Positions 44,062 through 52,817 of a stretch of 64,000 bases of DNA are shown in pieces. The notes under the pieces were generated by a model. That model was not told where the DNA came from, ran no database searches, and worked only from the letters and a program-made list of their open reading frames with translations. Source of the DNA: Streptococcus porcinus. Its GTDB lineage: Bacteria > Bacillota > Bacilli > Lactobacillales > Streptococcaceae. Numbering within the stretch: position 1 is the first letter of the stretch; every line of letters begins with the position of its first letter. The position numbers were made by a program, and so were the translations under genes. Where the stretch lies: positions 668,001-732,000 of the forward strand of contig NZ_LS483388.1 of NCBI RefSeq assembly GCF_900475415.1, in the 5' to 3' direction.

Positions 44062-45183
44062 TTATTCCTCTTTAAATTCATTTTTTGCTAGGTTCATCTC
44101 TTGACGGCTATCGTCAATAGGAACGAGTGTTGGTTTTCCACTTGGTTTTATGATAAGACCACCAAGCAGGTCATTAAAAGTTTTCTTGCCAAGTAACTTA
44201 GTCATGGCAGTGATAGTGAGCAGTTTCTTCTCATAAGGGTCATAGCCTGCTTCAATCACTGCTTGACTAACGGCTGACTCATCTGAGAATTTACGAACAG
44301 AGCGACCTTCAACCAGTTTGTATCCTGGGATAGGATGTCCATCTGTTGCTTGATTTAAAGCATAAGTTTTGATGTCGTTTGCCCATGAAATCAACAGGTT
44401 TACTTTAGGTAAAATCTCTGCAATGTCCTCGTTATCAAGGGAAGCTGGATCCGCAAACTCCATCTTGGCTAGTGCCAAATTATCCTCAGCACGTTTGCGA
44501 CAGACATTCTTGAGTTTACAGAATTGGCAGTGATTACCAGACTGCATTTCCCCTTCCCCTTTGAATGCAAGTTCAGCTTTTGGAGCGAGTTCGTTTTCTG
44601 CCCATTCAAGCAGCTCAGTCTTTTCCATCTCAAAGGTAGAAATGTTATGTTTTCGTGGTTGAAAGATTGTCATGGTAACTTTATCGAAATCATAAAGTCC
44701 ATCAAACATCTCAAGTGCTCCAAGTGCATAACACATCATTTGAGGGTTGCGGTCTGCATCAACTAGAACCCCAAGTCCGTGTTTATAGTCAATAACCTGA
44801 AGGAGTCCGTCTGCCACGATGATGCAATCTCCAGTTCCAAAGCCTTCAGGTACCCACTTAGAAAAATCCAGTCGTTGTTCTATAAGAACTGTAGGGTCAC
44901 GGGAGTAACCTCTAGCTTTCTCAACTTGTTCCATGACATAGTTGCGATATTCTTCTGCACATTCCTGCATCTCATCGTTGTAGAATGTTAAATCTTCAGT
45001 TGGATCACGCGCATTCCTACCCAAGGCTTTCTCGACTAGATAAGCACACAACTCGTGAGCATCAGTGCCTTCGAGAGCAAAATCAGATGTTGTGTCTGGC
45101 AGATCTTCGGTGAGACGAGCAGATGGTGGGCAATTCAACCAACGATGTGATGCAGAAGCAGATAGAATGGCGTGGTTAGTCAT
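44062..45183 (-). CDS. DUF2800 phage nuclease (Cas4/RecB-like)
   Basis: A 373-aa protein. LSASASHRWLNCPPSARL is the typical start. The PD-(D/E)xK core is seen in GFGTGDCIIVADGLLQVIDYKHG (D...DYK). The Cys residues in GNHCQFCKLKNVCRKR, with the early NCPPS Cys, would bind an Fe-S cluster as in Cas4. It is thought to resect DNA in phage replication or recombination. The start ATG at 45183 has GGAGG upstream and overlaps the preceding gene by 8 nt. Confidence 0.85.
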   Translation of the reverse strand: MTNHAILSASASHRWLNCPPSARLTEDLPDTTSDFALEGTDAHELCAYLVEKALGRNARDPTEDLTFYNDEMQECAEEYRNYVMEQVEKARGYSRDPTVLIEQRLDFSKWVPEGFGTGDCIIVADGLLQVIDYKHGLGVLVDADRNPQMMCYALGALEMFDGLYDFDKVTMTIFQPRKHNISTFEMEKTELLEWAENELAPKAELAFKGEGEMQSGNHCQFCKLKNVCRKRAEDNLALAKMEFADPASLDNEDIAEILPKVNLLISWANDIKTYALNQATDGHPIPGYKLVEGRSVRKFSDESAVSQAVIEAGYDPYEKKLLTITAMTKLLGKKTFNDLLGGLIIKPSGKPTLVPIDDSRQEMNLAKNEFKEE

Positions 45184-45499
45184 TACCAATTCCTCCAGCT
45201 TCTTCAAGTACTGCCGCAAAGTGTTTTGGGTCAAGTGCTGAGAGTGAAGAAGCACCGTAAGCATTTAGAAGAGCACGAACCTCGTTCTTATAGCCATCTT
45301 TTGCTTTCGTGGCAAGTACAGCGCGGACATCCTCCAATTGAATTTCCTTTTTTGGTTCTGGTTTAGATTGATCAGGTTTTGTTGCCGTTTCTTCCTCAGA
45401 AGAGACGAGTTTCTTGAATTCATCTACCAATCGAAGGTAGTACTTTGCGGTTTCTTCCATATCATGAATCAGTCTATTCAGTTCTTTCATTTTGCTCAT
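45176..45499 (-). CDS. Phage protein of unknown function
   Basis: A 107-aa protein with an N-terminal coiled coil (MKELNRLIHDMEETAKYYLRLVDEFKKL), a Glu/Lys/Pro linker and a C-terminal helical part (VRAVLATKAKDGYKNEVRALLNAYGASSLSAL). CGGAGG lies 9 nt before the ATG at 45499. It overlaps genes on both sides and belongs to the minus-strand replication operon. No function assigned. Confidence 0.65.
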   Translation of the reverse strand: MSKMKELNRLIHDMEETAKYYLRLVDEFKKLVSSEEETATKPDQSKPEPKKEIQLEDVRAVLATKAKDGYKNEVRALLNAYGASSLSALDPKHFAAVLEEAGGIGND

Positions 45500-45608
45500 G
45501 TTGTCTTTCCTCCGTAATTTTTCGAGCGAGTAGCTTTGAGATAACGCTGATGGCTATGAGTGTATCTGCTACATCATCATCAGGTTCGATGTATGGTTCG
45601 TTTGCCAT
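45474..45608 (-). CDS. 44-aa first gene of the minus-strand phage operon
   Basis: The ATG at 45608 has AGGAGG 7 nt upstream. It encodes MANEPYIEPDDDVADTLIAI and a basic helix (SKLLARKITEERQHEQNERTE). The longer frame from 45680 would run through an operator palindrome and lacks a ribosome site. It overlaps the next gene by 26 bases. Function unknown. Confidence 0.6.
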   Translation of the reverse strand: MANEPYIEPDDDVADTLIAISVISKLLARKITEERQHEQNERTE

Positions 45609-45623
45609 ATTGAGTCCTCCTAT

Positions 45624-45854
45624 CTTACTAAGTAAGGTTTTTATTAAATTTTCCACTTTGCAAGAGATTTTTTTAGACATATCTCTTACACATTACTAAG
45701 TAGAACCAAGTGATGTTTTTCCGTTAGATTTGAAAAAATTTTTGAATATCAAAAAAGTTTCCTGTGCAATTTAATAGGAAACTTCTATTTTTTTGAATAA
45801 TTTTTTTCTGAAAGAGCGGAAAACTTTGTCAGATTCTTACTTAGTAAGTTAAGA
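45624..45854. promoter_or_regulatory. Divergent phage control region with three operator palindromes
   Basis: CTTACTAAGTAAG at 45624-45636 and CTTACTTAGTAAG at 45836-45848 are perfect 13-bp palindromes differing only at the centre; a third, weaker copy (ATTACTAAGTAGA) lies at 45692-45704. The rightmost copy fills the 17-bp spacer between TTGTCA (45826-45831) and TTAAGA (45849-45854) before the primase gene. The leftmost lies just before the ribosome site of the minus-strand operon. They are probably sites for a phage repressor. Confidence 0.65.
45755..45791 (+). terminator. Hairpin within the divergent control region
   Basis: AAGTTTCCT (45755-45763) pairs perfectly with AGGAAACTT (45776-45784) followed by CTATTTTTTT. 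It reads as a terminator on the plus strand though no gene precedes it, so it may end a short transcript or insulate the two operons. Confidence 0.6.
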
Positions 45855-45896
45855 AGATATATTTCTAAATTACTGCAAAAATATGGAGGGTTCATA

Positions 45897-48182
45897 ATGC
45901 AATTTACCTTATCTCATTCTGGACAGACTGGGGTTCAGACAACCACGGTCTATCCCAATCAAGTAACTATTACAGATGAAATATCGCTACAAACTGTTGC
46001 GCAATTCGACCATGTGGCGGGGCTGTTTTTAAACAATGCACGCTCAAATACCAATTTCATCAAGTCGGACGTCTTGGTCATGGATATTGATAATGACCAT
46101 TCTGAAAATCCAGATGAGTGGATAACTGTAGAGCGATTAAAAGAAATCTTTGCGGATTATAACTTCGCTTTGGTGACGAGCCGTAGTCACATGCAAGCTA
46201 AGGCAGGAAAAGCTCCAAGACCAAAATATCATATTTACTTCCAAATCAATGAGGTAACTGATAAAGCCATCTATGTAGCACTGAAGGAAGAACTCTGTAA
46301 TCAATACAAGTTTTTTGATGATCATGCCAAGGATGCGGCACGATTCTTCTTTGGAAATCCGCAAGCAGAGGTAGTTTGGCATGATTCATGGCTGACTATT
46401 GATGAAGATTTGTTTCAGGCTGTTTCTATTGAAGACGAGGAAGATTTCGATGCAGATTTCTATACGCCACCAAATGGTCCAATCCAGCAAGGCAGTCGTA
46501 ACTCTACCATGTCAGTCTTTGCAGCAAAAATTCTAAAACGTTTAGGTGTAACGCAAGAAGCAAGGGATGGCTTTGATGAGCAGGCTCAGAAATGTGTACC
46601 GCCGCTTGATAAAGCAGAGTTAGATACCATTTGGGGAAGTGCTGTGCGATTCTACAATAGAACTATAAAAACATCTAAAGGCTACGTGGCTCCCGATGCT
46701 TTCAATAGAGAAACATTAAAACCAGATGATTACTCTGATGTTGGGGAAGCGGGAGTTCTTGCAAGAGAGTATGCGAACAGGCTCGCTTATACCAACGCAA
46801 CAGACTATCTTTACTATGACGGAACTCACTGGCGTGAGAATAAGCAGTTGGCATTAGGTGCAGTTGTACACTTTACCGATGAACAACTTGCTGAAGCAAA
46901 TGCACTCTTGGAATCTGCAGATAAGCAACTTCAGTCTTCAGGTATTGATGAGTTGACCATTAAGGCTGGAGGAAAGCGTCTAGAAAATGCAGTCGAAACT
47001 CCACTTCAATTGAAATATTTAAAAGCCTATCTAGCAGCTAAAGAGTTCCATAAATTTGTTATGAAACATCGTGACTATAAGAATTTGATGGCTGTCTATA
47101 ATACAGCTAAACCAATGCTTTCAGTAGAATTGTCAGAATTAGATAGTGATGACTTATTACTCAATACCCCAGAGGCTACTTATGATTTACGAAAAGGAAT
47201 AAATGGGCAACAAGAACACAATCCTGAAGATTATATAACAAAAATAACCGCAGTCTCCCCTAGTGATCAGGGAATGGGATTGTGGCAGGAAACTTTAGCT
47301 ACCTTTTTTTGTAATGACCAAGAATTAATTGATTATGTTCAAGAAATTATTGGTATGGCAGCTATCGGTAAGGTCTATCAGGAACACATGATTATTGCCT
47401 ATGGAGGCGGAGCGAACGGCAAGTCTACTTTTTGGAATACCATTGCTCGTGTGCTAGGTAGCTATTCAGGTAAATTATCTGCGGATGCCTTAACTATGTC
47501 AAACAAGCGAAATGTCAGTCCTGAGCTTGCTGAGCTTAAAGGGAAACGTCTGGTCATTGCTTCTGAAATGGCAGAAGGGATGCGACTCAACACAGCAGTT
47601 GTTAAGCAGATTACCTCAACAGATGAAATCCAAGCTGAGAAGAAATACAAGGATCCCTTCCACTTTGTGCCGTCTCATACGCTTGTTCTTTACACCAACC
47701 ACCTGCCTAAAGTAGGTGCGAACGATGATGGAACGTGGCGACGTTTGGTTGTTATCCCGTTTAACGCCAAAATCACTGGTCGCTCTGACATCAAAAACTT
47801 TGCGGATTATCTGTACGACAATGCAGCACCAGCCATCATGTCTTGGATTATAGAAGGTGCAGAAAAAGCCATCAAAGCGAACTTCAAAACAAAAGTACCA
47901 ACTGCCGTATCAGCTTCCGTCAAAGCCTATCGTGAGGCCAATGATTGGTTAGGACACTTCCTTAGTGACTGTTGTCAAGTTGGTGATCAGTTGACAGAAA
48001 AATCAGGAGAGCTCTATAGTCAGTATCGTGCCTATTGCGCCAAAAACATGGAGTACACACGTAGTACGACTGATTTTTATTCTGCTCTTGATCAGGCAGG
48101 TTTTAAACGAAAACGGACTAGTAAAGGTAATCTCATTCTTGGTTTGAAATTGGTCGATGATGGCTATGATTTCATAGATTAA
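45897..48182 (+). CDS. Phage primase-helicase (AEP primase, P4/D5 type)
   Basis: A 761-aa protein. The N-terminal archaeo-eukaryotic primase-like part has LVMDIDNDHS and RPKYHIYFQI. The D5-type middle region is followed by an SF3 helicase with Walker A AYGGGANGKSTFWNTI (about residue 502), Walker B-like region RLVIASEMAEG and sensor-type LYTNHLPKV. It should prime and unwind DNA at the phage origin. GGAGGGTTC precedes the ATG. It is the first gene of the rightward operon, behind an operator-covered promoter. Confidence 0.92.
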   Translation: MQFTLSHSGQTGVQTTTVYPNQVTITDEISLQTVAQFDHVAGLFLNNARSNTNFIKSDVLVMDIDNDHSENPDEWITVERLKEIFADYNFALVTSRSHMQAKAGKAPRPKYHIYFQINEVTDKAIYVALKEELCNQYKFFDDHAKDAARFFFGNPQAEVVWHDSWLTIDEDLFQAVSIEDEEDFDADFYTPPNGPIQQGSRNSTMSVFAAKILKRLGVTQEARDGFDEQAQKCVPPLDKAELDTIWGSAVRFYNRTIKTSKGYVAPDAFNRETLKPDDYSDVGEAGVLAREYANRLAYTNATDYLYYDGTHWRENKQLALGAVVHFTDEQLAEANALLESADKQLQSSGIDELTIKAGGKRLENAVETPLQLKYLKAYLAAKEFHKFVMKHRDYKNLMAVYNTAKPMLSVELSELDSDDLLLNTPEATYDLRKGINGQQEHNPEDYITKITAVSPSDQGMGLWQETLATFFCNDQELIDYVQEIIGMAAIGKVYQEHMIIAYGGGANGKSTFWNTIARVLGSYSGKLSADALTMSNKRNVSPELAELKGKRLVIASEMAEGMRLNTAVVKQITSTDEIQAEKKYKDPFHFVPSHTLVLYTNHLPKVGANDDGTWRRLVVIPFNAKITGRSDIKNFADYLYDNAAPAIMSWIIEGAEKAIKANFKTKVPTAVSASVKAYREANDWLGHFLSDCCQVGDQLTEKSGELYSQYRAYCAKNMEYTRSTTDFYSALDQAGFKRKRTSKGNLILGLKLVDDGYDFID

Positions 48183-48237
48183 TGACCAACATTTTTAGCC
48201 AACTTACTTCCACAAGAGAGGTATTTGATTATTTTAG

Positions 48238-48438
48238 GTGTGTAGGTCGTTGACTGAATGGTTGGAACTTATTTTGAATGAGACTTCAGATAAATGATTA
48301 AAACGACCAGCATGAGTGACATTTTTTGATTTTGTGTAGGTCTATTATGGTCTTTTCTAAAACTATCCTATAAGCAAAAATTACTATAAAAAAGCCTATA
48401 AGAGGAGTTTTGGAAATGACTGCACTAGACCTACACAC
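48238..48438. repeat. GTGTAGGTC repeats between primase and VRR-NUC genes
   Basis: TGTGTAGGTC occurs at 48239-48248 and 48333-48342 and inverted (GACCTACACA) at 48428-48437. CCTATAAG is also doubled (48367 and 48394). This 280-bp gene-poor gap just downstream of the primase gene might contain the phage replication origin. Confidence 0.4.
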
Positions 48439-48465
48439 TTCAATTTGACGAAAGGATTTAGAACG

Positions 48466-48747
48466 ATGAGAGAAAAGTATGTTGAGCAAGCCTTGGTGAA
48501 GTCTGTGAAAGCCAGAGGAGGCATTTGTCCTAAATGGGTATCGCCATCTTTTTCTGGTGTTCCAGATCGTTTGGTGTTTTTACCCAAAGGCAAATTTGGC
48601 TTGGTGGAAGTGAAGGCTCCTGACCAAAAGCCAAGGAAGTTACAAGTGTCAAGGCATAAACTGTTCGAGCGATTAGGCTTTAAGGTCTATGTCATTGACC
48701 GCATTGAGATGATTGGAGAAGTGCTAGATGAAATTGACATTACATAA
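48466..48747 (+). CDS. VRR-NUC domain nuclease
   Basis: A 93-aa protein that is a stand-alone VRR-NUC fold: Glu in YVEQALVKSVKARGG, SGVPDRLVFLP with the catalytic Asp, and LVEVKAPDQKP as the E-x-K motif. These phage nucleases cut branched DNA. The ATG at 48466 has AAAGGATTT upstream. It overlaps the SNF2 helicase gene by 20 nt. Confidence 0.85.
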   Translation: MREKYVEQALVKSVKARGGICPKWVSPSFSGVPDRLVFLPKGKFGLVEVKAPDQKPRKLQVSRHKLFERLGFKVYVIDRIEMIGEVLDEIDIT

Positions 48748-50104
48748 CTATCAGGTAGTCGCCAAGGACTTCATCATGGGTCACCCTCATGCAGCAGTCA
48801 TCCTAGACATGGGGATGGGAAAGACGGCAACAACCTTGTCTGCAGTGAATGAATTGATGTTTGACCGATTTGAAGTCACAAAGGTTTTGGTTATTGCCCC
48901 ACTTCGAGTCGCAAATACAGTATGGAGTGATGAGATTGAGCAATGGTCTGAGTTGCGTCACTTACGGTATTCGAAAATAGTTGGTACTCCCAAGCAACGA
49001 ATGGTAGCTCTTCAGAAAGATGCGGATATCTATATCGTCAATCGTGAAAACCTCCCTTGGTTGGTAGAACTATGCAGTCCCTATTTCAAGTGGGATATGG
49101 TAGTAATTGATGAATTAAGTTCTTTCAAGTCATGGCAGTCCAAGCGTTTCAAAGCTTTCATGGCTATGCGTCCTTACATGAAACGTATTGTTGGGTTGAC
49201 TGGAACACCAAGTTCAAACGGACTAATGGACTTGTTCGCAGAGTTCAAGGTCATTGATGGTGGGGAACGTCTTGGTCGATTCATTGGTGAGTTTCGTAGT
49301 CGCTACTTTGAAGAAGGTCGTCGCAATGGCAATATTGTCTATGAATACATCCCCATGGACTATGCGGAGTGTCAAATTCAAGACAAGATTAGTGATATTA
49401 CCATTTCTATGAAGGCACTAGATTATCTGGATATGCCTGAATTGATTTCAACTAAGAAACTGGTGCATATGTCAGATAAGGAAAAAGAAAAGTACAGTCA
49501 GTTTAAGAAAGAGTATGTATTGTCAGAGTTAGATGGACTAGAAGTAACTGCCGCCAATGCTGCAAGCCTTACGAACAAGTTAGTTCAGTTATCTAATGGT
49601 GCTGTATATTCTGATGATCATACAGTCGTGTCACTTCATGAACAGAAACTAGATGCCCTTGAAGATATCCTCGAATCCGCAAATGGAGAACCTGTCTTAG
49701 TTGCCTATTGGTTTAAACATGACTTGGCTCGGATTATGAGTCGTTTAGAAAAACTCAAGGTAAAGAGTCGGGTGTTGAAAACAGAAGAGGATATTCGTGA
49801 ATGGAACAAGGGCAATGTACCAGTTGGCTTACTTCATCCAGCTGGAGCAGGTCATGGGTTGAATCTTCAAAAAGGCGGTCACCACTTGGTCTGGTTTGGT
49901 TTAACGTGGTCATTGGAACTATACCAACAAACCAATGCTCGTCTGTGGCGACAGGGGCAAGAGTCTGAGACAGTTGTTATCCAACACATTGTGACTGAAG
50001 GAACGATTGATGAGGAAATCCTCAAGGCGCTAGAAAACAAAGATGCACAACAAGAACGGCTGATTGAAGCTGTTAAAGCACAAGTAGGAGGGGCAGATGG
50101 ATAA
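48728..50104 (+). CDS. Phage SNF2-family helicase
   Basis: A 458-aa SF2 helicase. Motif I ILDMGMGKTATTLSA, motif II VVIDELSSFK, motif III GLTGTPSSNG, and motif VI QQTNARLWRQGQ are all visible. It probably unwinds or remodels DNA in replication or recombination with the VRR-NUC protein, whose gene it overlaps. The stop overlaps the next gene by 8 nt. Confidence 0.92.
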   Translation: MKLTLHNYQVVAKDFIMGHPHAAVILDMGMGKTATTLSAVNELMFDRFEVTKVLVIAPLRVANTVWSDEIEQWSELRHLRYSKIVGTPKQRMVALQKDADIYIVNRENLPWLVELCSPYFKWDMVVIDELSSFKSWQSKRFKAFMAMRPYMKRIVGLTGTPSSNGLMDLFAEFKVIDGGERLGRFIGEFRSRYFEEGRRNGNIVYEYIPMDYAECQIQDKISDITISMKALDYLDMPELISTKKLVHMSDKEKEKYSQFKKEYVLSELDGLEVTAANAASLTNKLVQLSNGAVYSDDHTVVSLHEQKLDALEDILESANGEPVLVAYWFKHDLARIMSRLEKLKVKSRVLKTEEDIREWNKGNVPVGLLHPAGAGHGLNLQKGGHHLVWFGLTWSLELYQQTNARLWRQGQESETVVIQHIVTEGTIDEEILKALENKDAQQERLIEAVKAQVGGADG

Positions 50105-50573
50105 GGCAGAGCACATACTGACGAATTACAATGAACTCAAAAGTGACTTGGAGATGTTAAAGTATCGTTTGGAACATTTCAAACCAGTGACAGAAAATGA
50201 GGTTATTGGATCACTCGTTTTTGAAAAATCTGAAGAACCTAGAGTTAAAAGTACACCTACCAATCAACGGTCAGAGATGATTGCACTGAATTTTCGTGAG
50301 AAGATGATTCAGGAAAATGAGGAACAGTTGGCGGATTTATCGCAACGGTATATCCGATTGGCTAATGACCTTGATAATTTTGAGATGGCTTTAAAATTTC
50401 TAAAGGGAGATTTGTATGATTTTGCGCAATCCATGCTTAAGACAGATAGTAATTGGGATAGTTTGATGAGAGAGTTTCATATTAGTCGAAGTACTGTTAG
50501 AAATTGGCGACGTAAGGTCTTAGACCATGTTAGGGAAGTGTATATGAAAATGGGATTTTCTTTGGGAAAGTAA
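50097..50573 (+). CDS. Phage HTH protein (DUF1492/ArpU-like)
   Basis: A 158-aa protein with N-terminal and central coiled coils and a C-terminal sigma-like HTH (LMREFHISRSTVRNWRRKVLDHVREVYM). Proteins like this often activate late genes in streptococcal phages. It is the last gene of the replication operon and is followed by a 180-bp gap with a possible promoter (TTGACC at 50633) and the first copy of the repeated leader. Confidence 0.65.
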   Translation: MDKAEHILTNYNELKSDLEMLKYRLEHFKPVTENEVIGSLVFEKSEEPRVKSTPTNQRSEMIALNFREKMIQENEEQLADLSQRYIRLANDLDNFEMALKFLKGDLYDFAQSMLKTDSNWDSLMREFHISRSTVRNWRRKVLDHVREVYMKMGFSLGK

Positions 50574-50693
50574 CCTCTCCCTGACCTACCAGTAACCTAC
50601 CCCTGCACTAAGTGTGATCTAACATTGACCTCACTTTGTCAAAATTTGTGGTAGAATTGTAAGTGTCAAAAAAGATTAAAAATACCCAGTAAT

Positions 50694-50756
50694 GACTGGA
50701 TATATCTCCTTTTTAGAGTTAATATGGACACAACAAAAGAAGAGGAGAACAATACA
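50694..50756 (+). promoter_or_regulatory. Repeated leader, copy 1
   Basis: It shares with 56662-56723 and 59342-59403 the order ACTGGAT, a pyrimidine box (CTCCTTTTT here), AGAGTTAATATG, and ACAAAAGAAGAGGAGAACAA up to the start codon. The AAGAGGAG ribosome site can pair with the pyrimidine box. Confidence 0.7.
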
Positions 50757-50939
50757 ATGACAAAACGCCAACAAGAAAAACTGGATGCGATTTTTACAAG
50801 GATTGCTCAAGAGGAATTACAAGTTGAAACCTTGGAACAACGCTGGAGCGATAACCTTGATTTCTACGACATTCCAGTTTGGGGAATTAAAAAAGCACTC
50901 GAACGAGCCTACGAAGAAGGCAGAAATTCAGTAAAATAA
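50757..50939 (+). CDS. Small phage protein (DUF6900-like)
   Basis: A 60-aa protein: TKRQQEKLDAIFTRIAQEELQVETLEQRWSDNLDF and a helix YDIPVWGIKKALERAYEEGRNS. It resembles a family I recall as DUF6900, unverified. The start is the ATG after GAAGAGGAG; an upstream in-frame ATG at 50724 has no ribosome site and belongs to the shared leader. It ends at a terminator before metK. Confidence 0.6.
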   Translation: MTKRQQEKLDAIFTRIAQEELQVETLEQRWSDNLDFYDIPVWGIKKALERAYEEGRNSVK

Positions 50940-50944
50940 ACACA

Positions 50945-50971
50945 AAGCCTAGCCAGACGGTTGGGTTTTTT
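50945..50971 (+). terminator. Terminator before the phage metK
   Basis: AGCCTAGCC (50946-50954) pairs with GGTTGGGTT (50959-50967, with G-T wobbles), followed by a T run. Confidence 0.6.
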
Positions 50972-50985
50972 GCGTGGAGGAAAAC

Positions 50986-52023
50986 ATGATTTTTACCAGT
51001 GAACAAGTTTCAAGCGGACACCCAGACAAGCTCTGTGACCAAATCTCAGATGCTATTTTGACGGAATGCCTTAAGCGCGATAAAGATAGTCGAGTAGCTG
51101 TCGAAACACTTATCAAGGATAACCATGTGGTTGTGGCAGGAGAAGTCTCAACCAAGCATTTCTTTAACCTTGAAGGAATTGTCAAAAAGGTTCTTGAACC
51201 TTACGGTATGACGGACATCATGGTGACGAACCTACTAGGACTTCAAAGCAAAGATATTGCACAAGGTGTAGACAATGGGGGTGCAGGTGACCAGGGGTTG
51301 ATGTTTGGTTATGCGGTAGATGAAACACCTGAGTACCTCCCACTGCCTTATGTCTTGGCAACTCGAGTACTTGAGAAACTGATGTCACTTGGTCATCCCT
51401 TACTTGGAAAGGATGCGAAAGCACAGGTGTCCTACGACTATGAGAAGAAACGGATTGATACCTTTTTAGTTTCCATCCAACATACCGAAACGGCCGACCT
51501 TGCCAAAGTGAAACGAATTGTGACTGAAGCTATGATGTCAGTAGTACTTCGTTACCGACAGAATCTAGATTTCAAAGTTCTAGTCAATCCAACTGGTCGC
51601 TTTGTACTTGGTGGTTCATTTGCGGATGCAGGAGTTACTGGTCGAAAAATTGTGGCAGATACATATGGTGGTTTCGCACATCATGGTGGCGGTGCTTTCT
51701 CTGGAAAAGACCCAAGCAAAGTGGACAGATCCGGTGCCTACATGGCACGAAAGATTGCTAAGGATATTGTTCGAGAAGGGTATGCGAAACGATGTGAAGT
51801 ACAATTAGCCTATGCCATTGGAGTAGCAGAACCTGTGTCGGTGTATGTAGAAACATTTGGAACCAGTCGCTACACCGCAAAACAACTGGAAGGAATGATT
51901 CGTGAGCGGTATGATTTAACACCACGAGGTATCATTAAGGAACTTCATCTCTTGAATGTAGACTACACCGAGACAACTTGCTTTGGGCATTTCACGAAAG
52001 ACTATCTTCCTTGGGAGAAATAG
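50986..52023 (+). CDS. metK: Phage S-adenosylmethionine synthetase
   Basis: A 345-aa protein that aligns by eye with MetK over its whole length: FTSEQVSSGHPDKLCDQISDAIL (ATP-binding His), GAGDQGLMFGYA, FVLGGSFADAGVTGRKIVADTYGG and HGGGAFSGKDPSKVDRSGAYMAR. It is about 45-50 residues shorter than cellular enzymes. It makes S-adenosylmethionine from Met and ATP. The neighbouring DNA methyltransferase genes suggest that it supplies their cofactor. GGAGG precedes the ATG at 50986. Confidence 0.93.
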   Translation: MIFTSEQVSSGHPDKLCDQISDAILTECLKRDKDSRVAVETLIKDNHVVVAGEVSTKHFFNLEGIVKKVLEPYGMTDIMVTNLLGLQSKDIAQGVDNGGAGDQGLMFGYAVDETPEYLPLPYVLATRVLEKLMSLGHPLLGKDAKAQVSYDYEKKRIDTFLVSIQHTETADLAKVKRIVTEAMMSVVLRYRQNLDFKVLVNPTGRFVLGGSFADAGVTGRKIVADTYGGFAHHGGGAFSGKDPSKVDRSGAYMARKIAKDIVREGYAKRCEVQLAYAIGVAEPVSVYVETFGTSRYTAKQLEGMIRERYDLTPRGIIKELHLLNVDYTETTCFGHFTKDYLPWEK

Positions 52024-52055
52024 TGATATAATTGAGAGAGAAAAGGAGTGTTCAT

Positions 52056-52427
52056 ATGCCCAATCCTCAAGTATCTTCTATAACCGTATCACTATTTAGT
52101 TTCATGTTACCGATGATTTCAATTGATATTAACGTAGAAGAAAAATTGGTAAGTATCCAAAAATTTCCTGAGACAGAAGCCGAGATAATAACAATCTCCA
52201 ATCTCCGATTATTTTTCTTCTTAAATCAATTAAAACGTGTGAAACTGTCTGAATGGAAGGAATATTATTCAAATGAGATGGAGATTTTAGATGGTACTCA
52301 GTGGCATGTAACGTTTGTCATGAATGGAAGAACTTACAATTGCTCGGGCGATAATAATTTTCCAAGAGAATGGACGTTGTTTTGTAGGGCAATAAATAGA
52401 TTAGTAAAGTACAATTACCTAGAATAA
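52056..52427 (+). CDS. Phage protein of unknown function
   Basis: A 123-aa protein: beta-strand rich start (SSITVSLFSFMLPMISIDINVEEKLVSI), TISNLRLFFFLNQLKRVKLSEWKEYY, and WHVTFVMNGRTYNCSGDNNFPREWTLFCRAINRLV. AAAGGAG precedes the ATG at 52056. No family recognised. It lies between metK and the HNH gene and is probably transcribed with both. Confidence 0.6.
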   Translation: MPNPQVSSITVSLFSFMLPMISIDINVEEKLVSIQKFPETEAEIITISNLRLFFFLNQLKRVKLSEWKEYYSNEMEILDGTQWHVTFVMNGRTYNCSGDNNFPREWTLFCRAINRLVKYNYLE

Positions 52428-52451
52428 TTGTACTTTTTCTTTGGAAGGAAA

Positions 52452-52817
52452 ATGCCAAGAAGACCAAGCACACCTTGTAAACAAAATGGTTGTCCTAACC
52501 TAGTACCTTATGGTCACAAGTATTGTGACAACCATAAAGCAAACTACCAACTGGATACCAAGTCAACCAAAGCCAAAGGATACAATGCCCAGTGGAATAA
52601 AGCACGACTTCGTTACTTAAAAGTTCATCCACTCTGTGTTCAATGCAAAGTCAAAGGTCGATTGACCAAGGCAATAGTGGTTGACCATATCACACCCCAC
52701 AGAGGTGACCAAGACCTCTTTTGGAATCAAACCAACTGGCAAGCACTTTGTAAGTCATGTCACGACCGCAAGACCAAGACAACTGACCGATATGTGGAGT
52801 ATTCGTATCGATTTTAG
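52452..52817 (+). CDS. HNH endonuclease
   Basis: A 121-aa phage HNH nuclease. A Cys pair at the N-terminus (CKQNGCPNLVPYGHKYCDNH) and LCVQCKVKG form zinc sites; the HNH core is VVDHITPHRGDQDLFWNQTNWQALCKSCHDRKT. Such genes lie next to terminase genes and cos sites and assist packaging. The ATG at 52452 has GGAAGGAAA upstream. Here the terminase genes are 4.4 kb away, with the methyltransferase block between. Confidence 0.9.
   Translation: MPRRPSTPCKQNGCPNLVPYGHKYCDNHKANYQLDTKSTKAKGYNAQWNKARLRYLKVHPLCVQCKVKGRLTKAIVVDHITPHRGDQDLFWNQTNWQALCKSCHDRKTKTTDRYVEYSYRF

Noticed and set aside
48182..48254. 23-codon frame overlapping the primase stop
   Set aside because: No ribosome site and no conserved feature; probably spurious.
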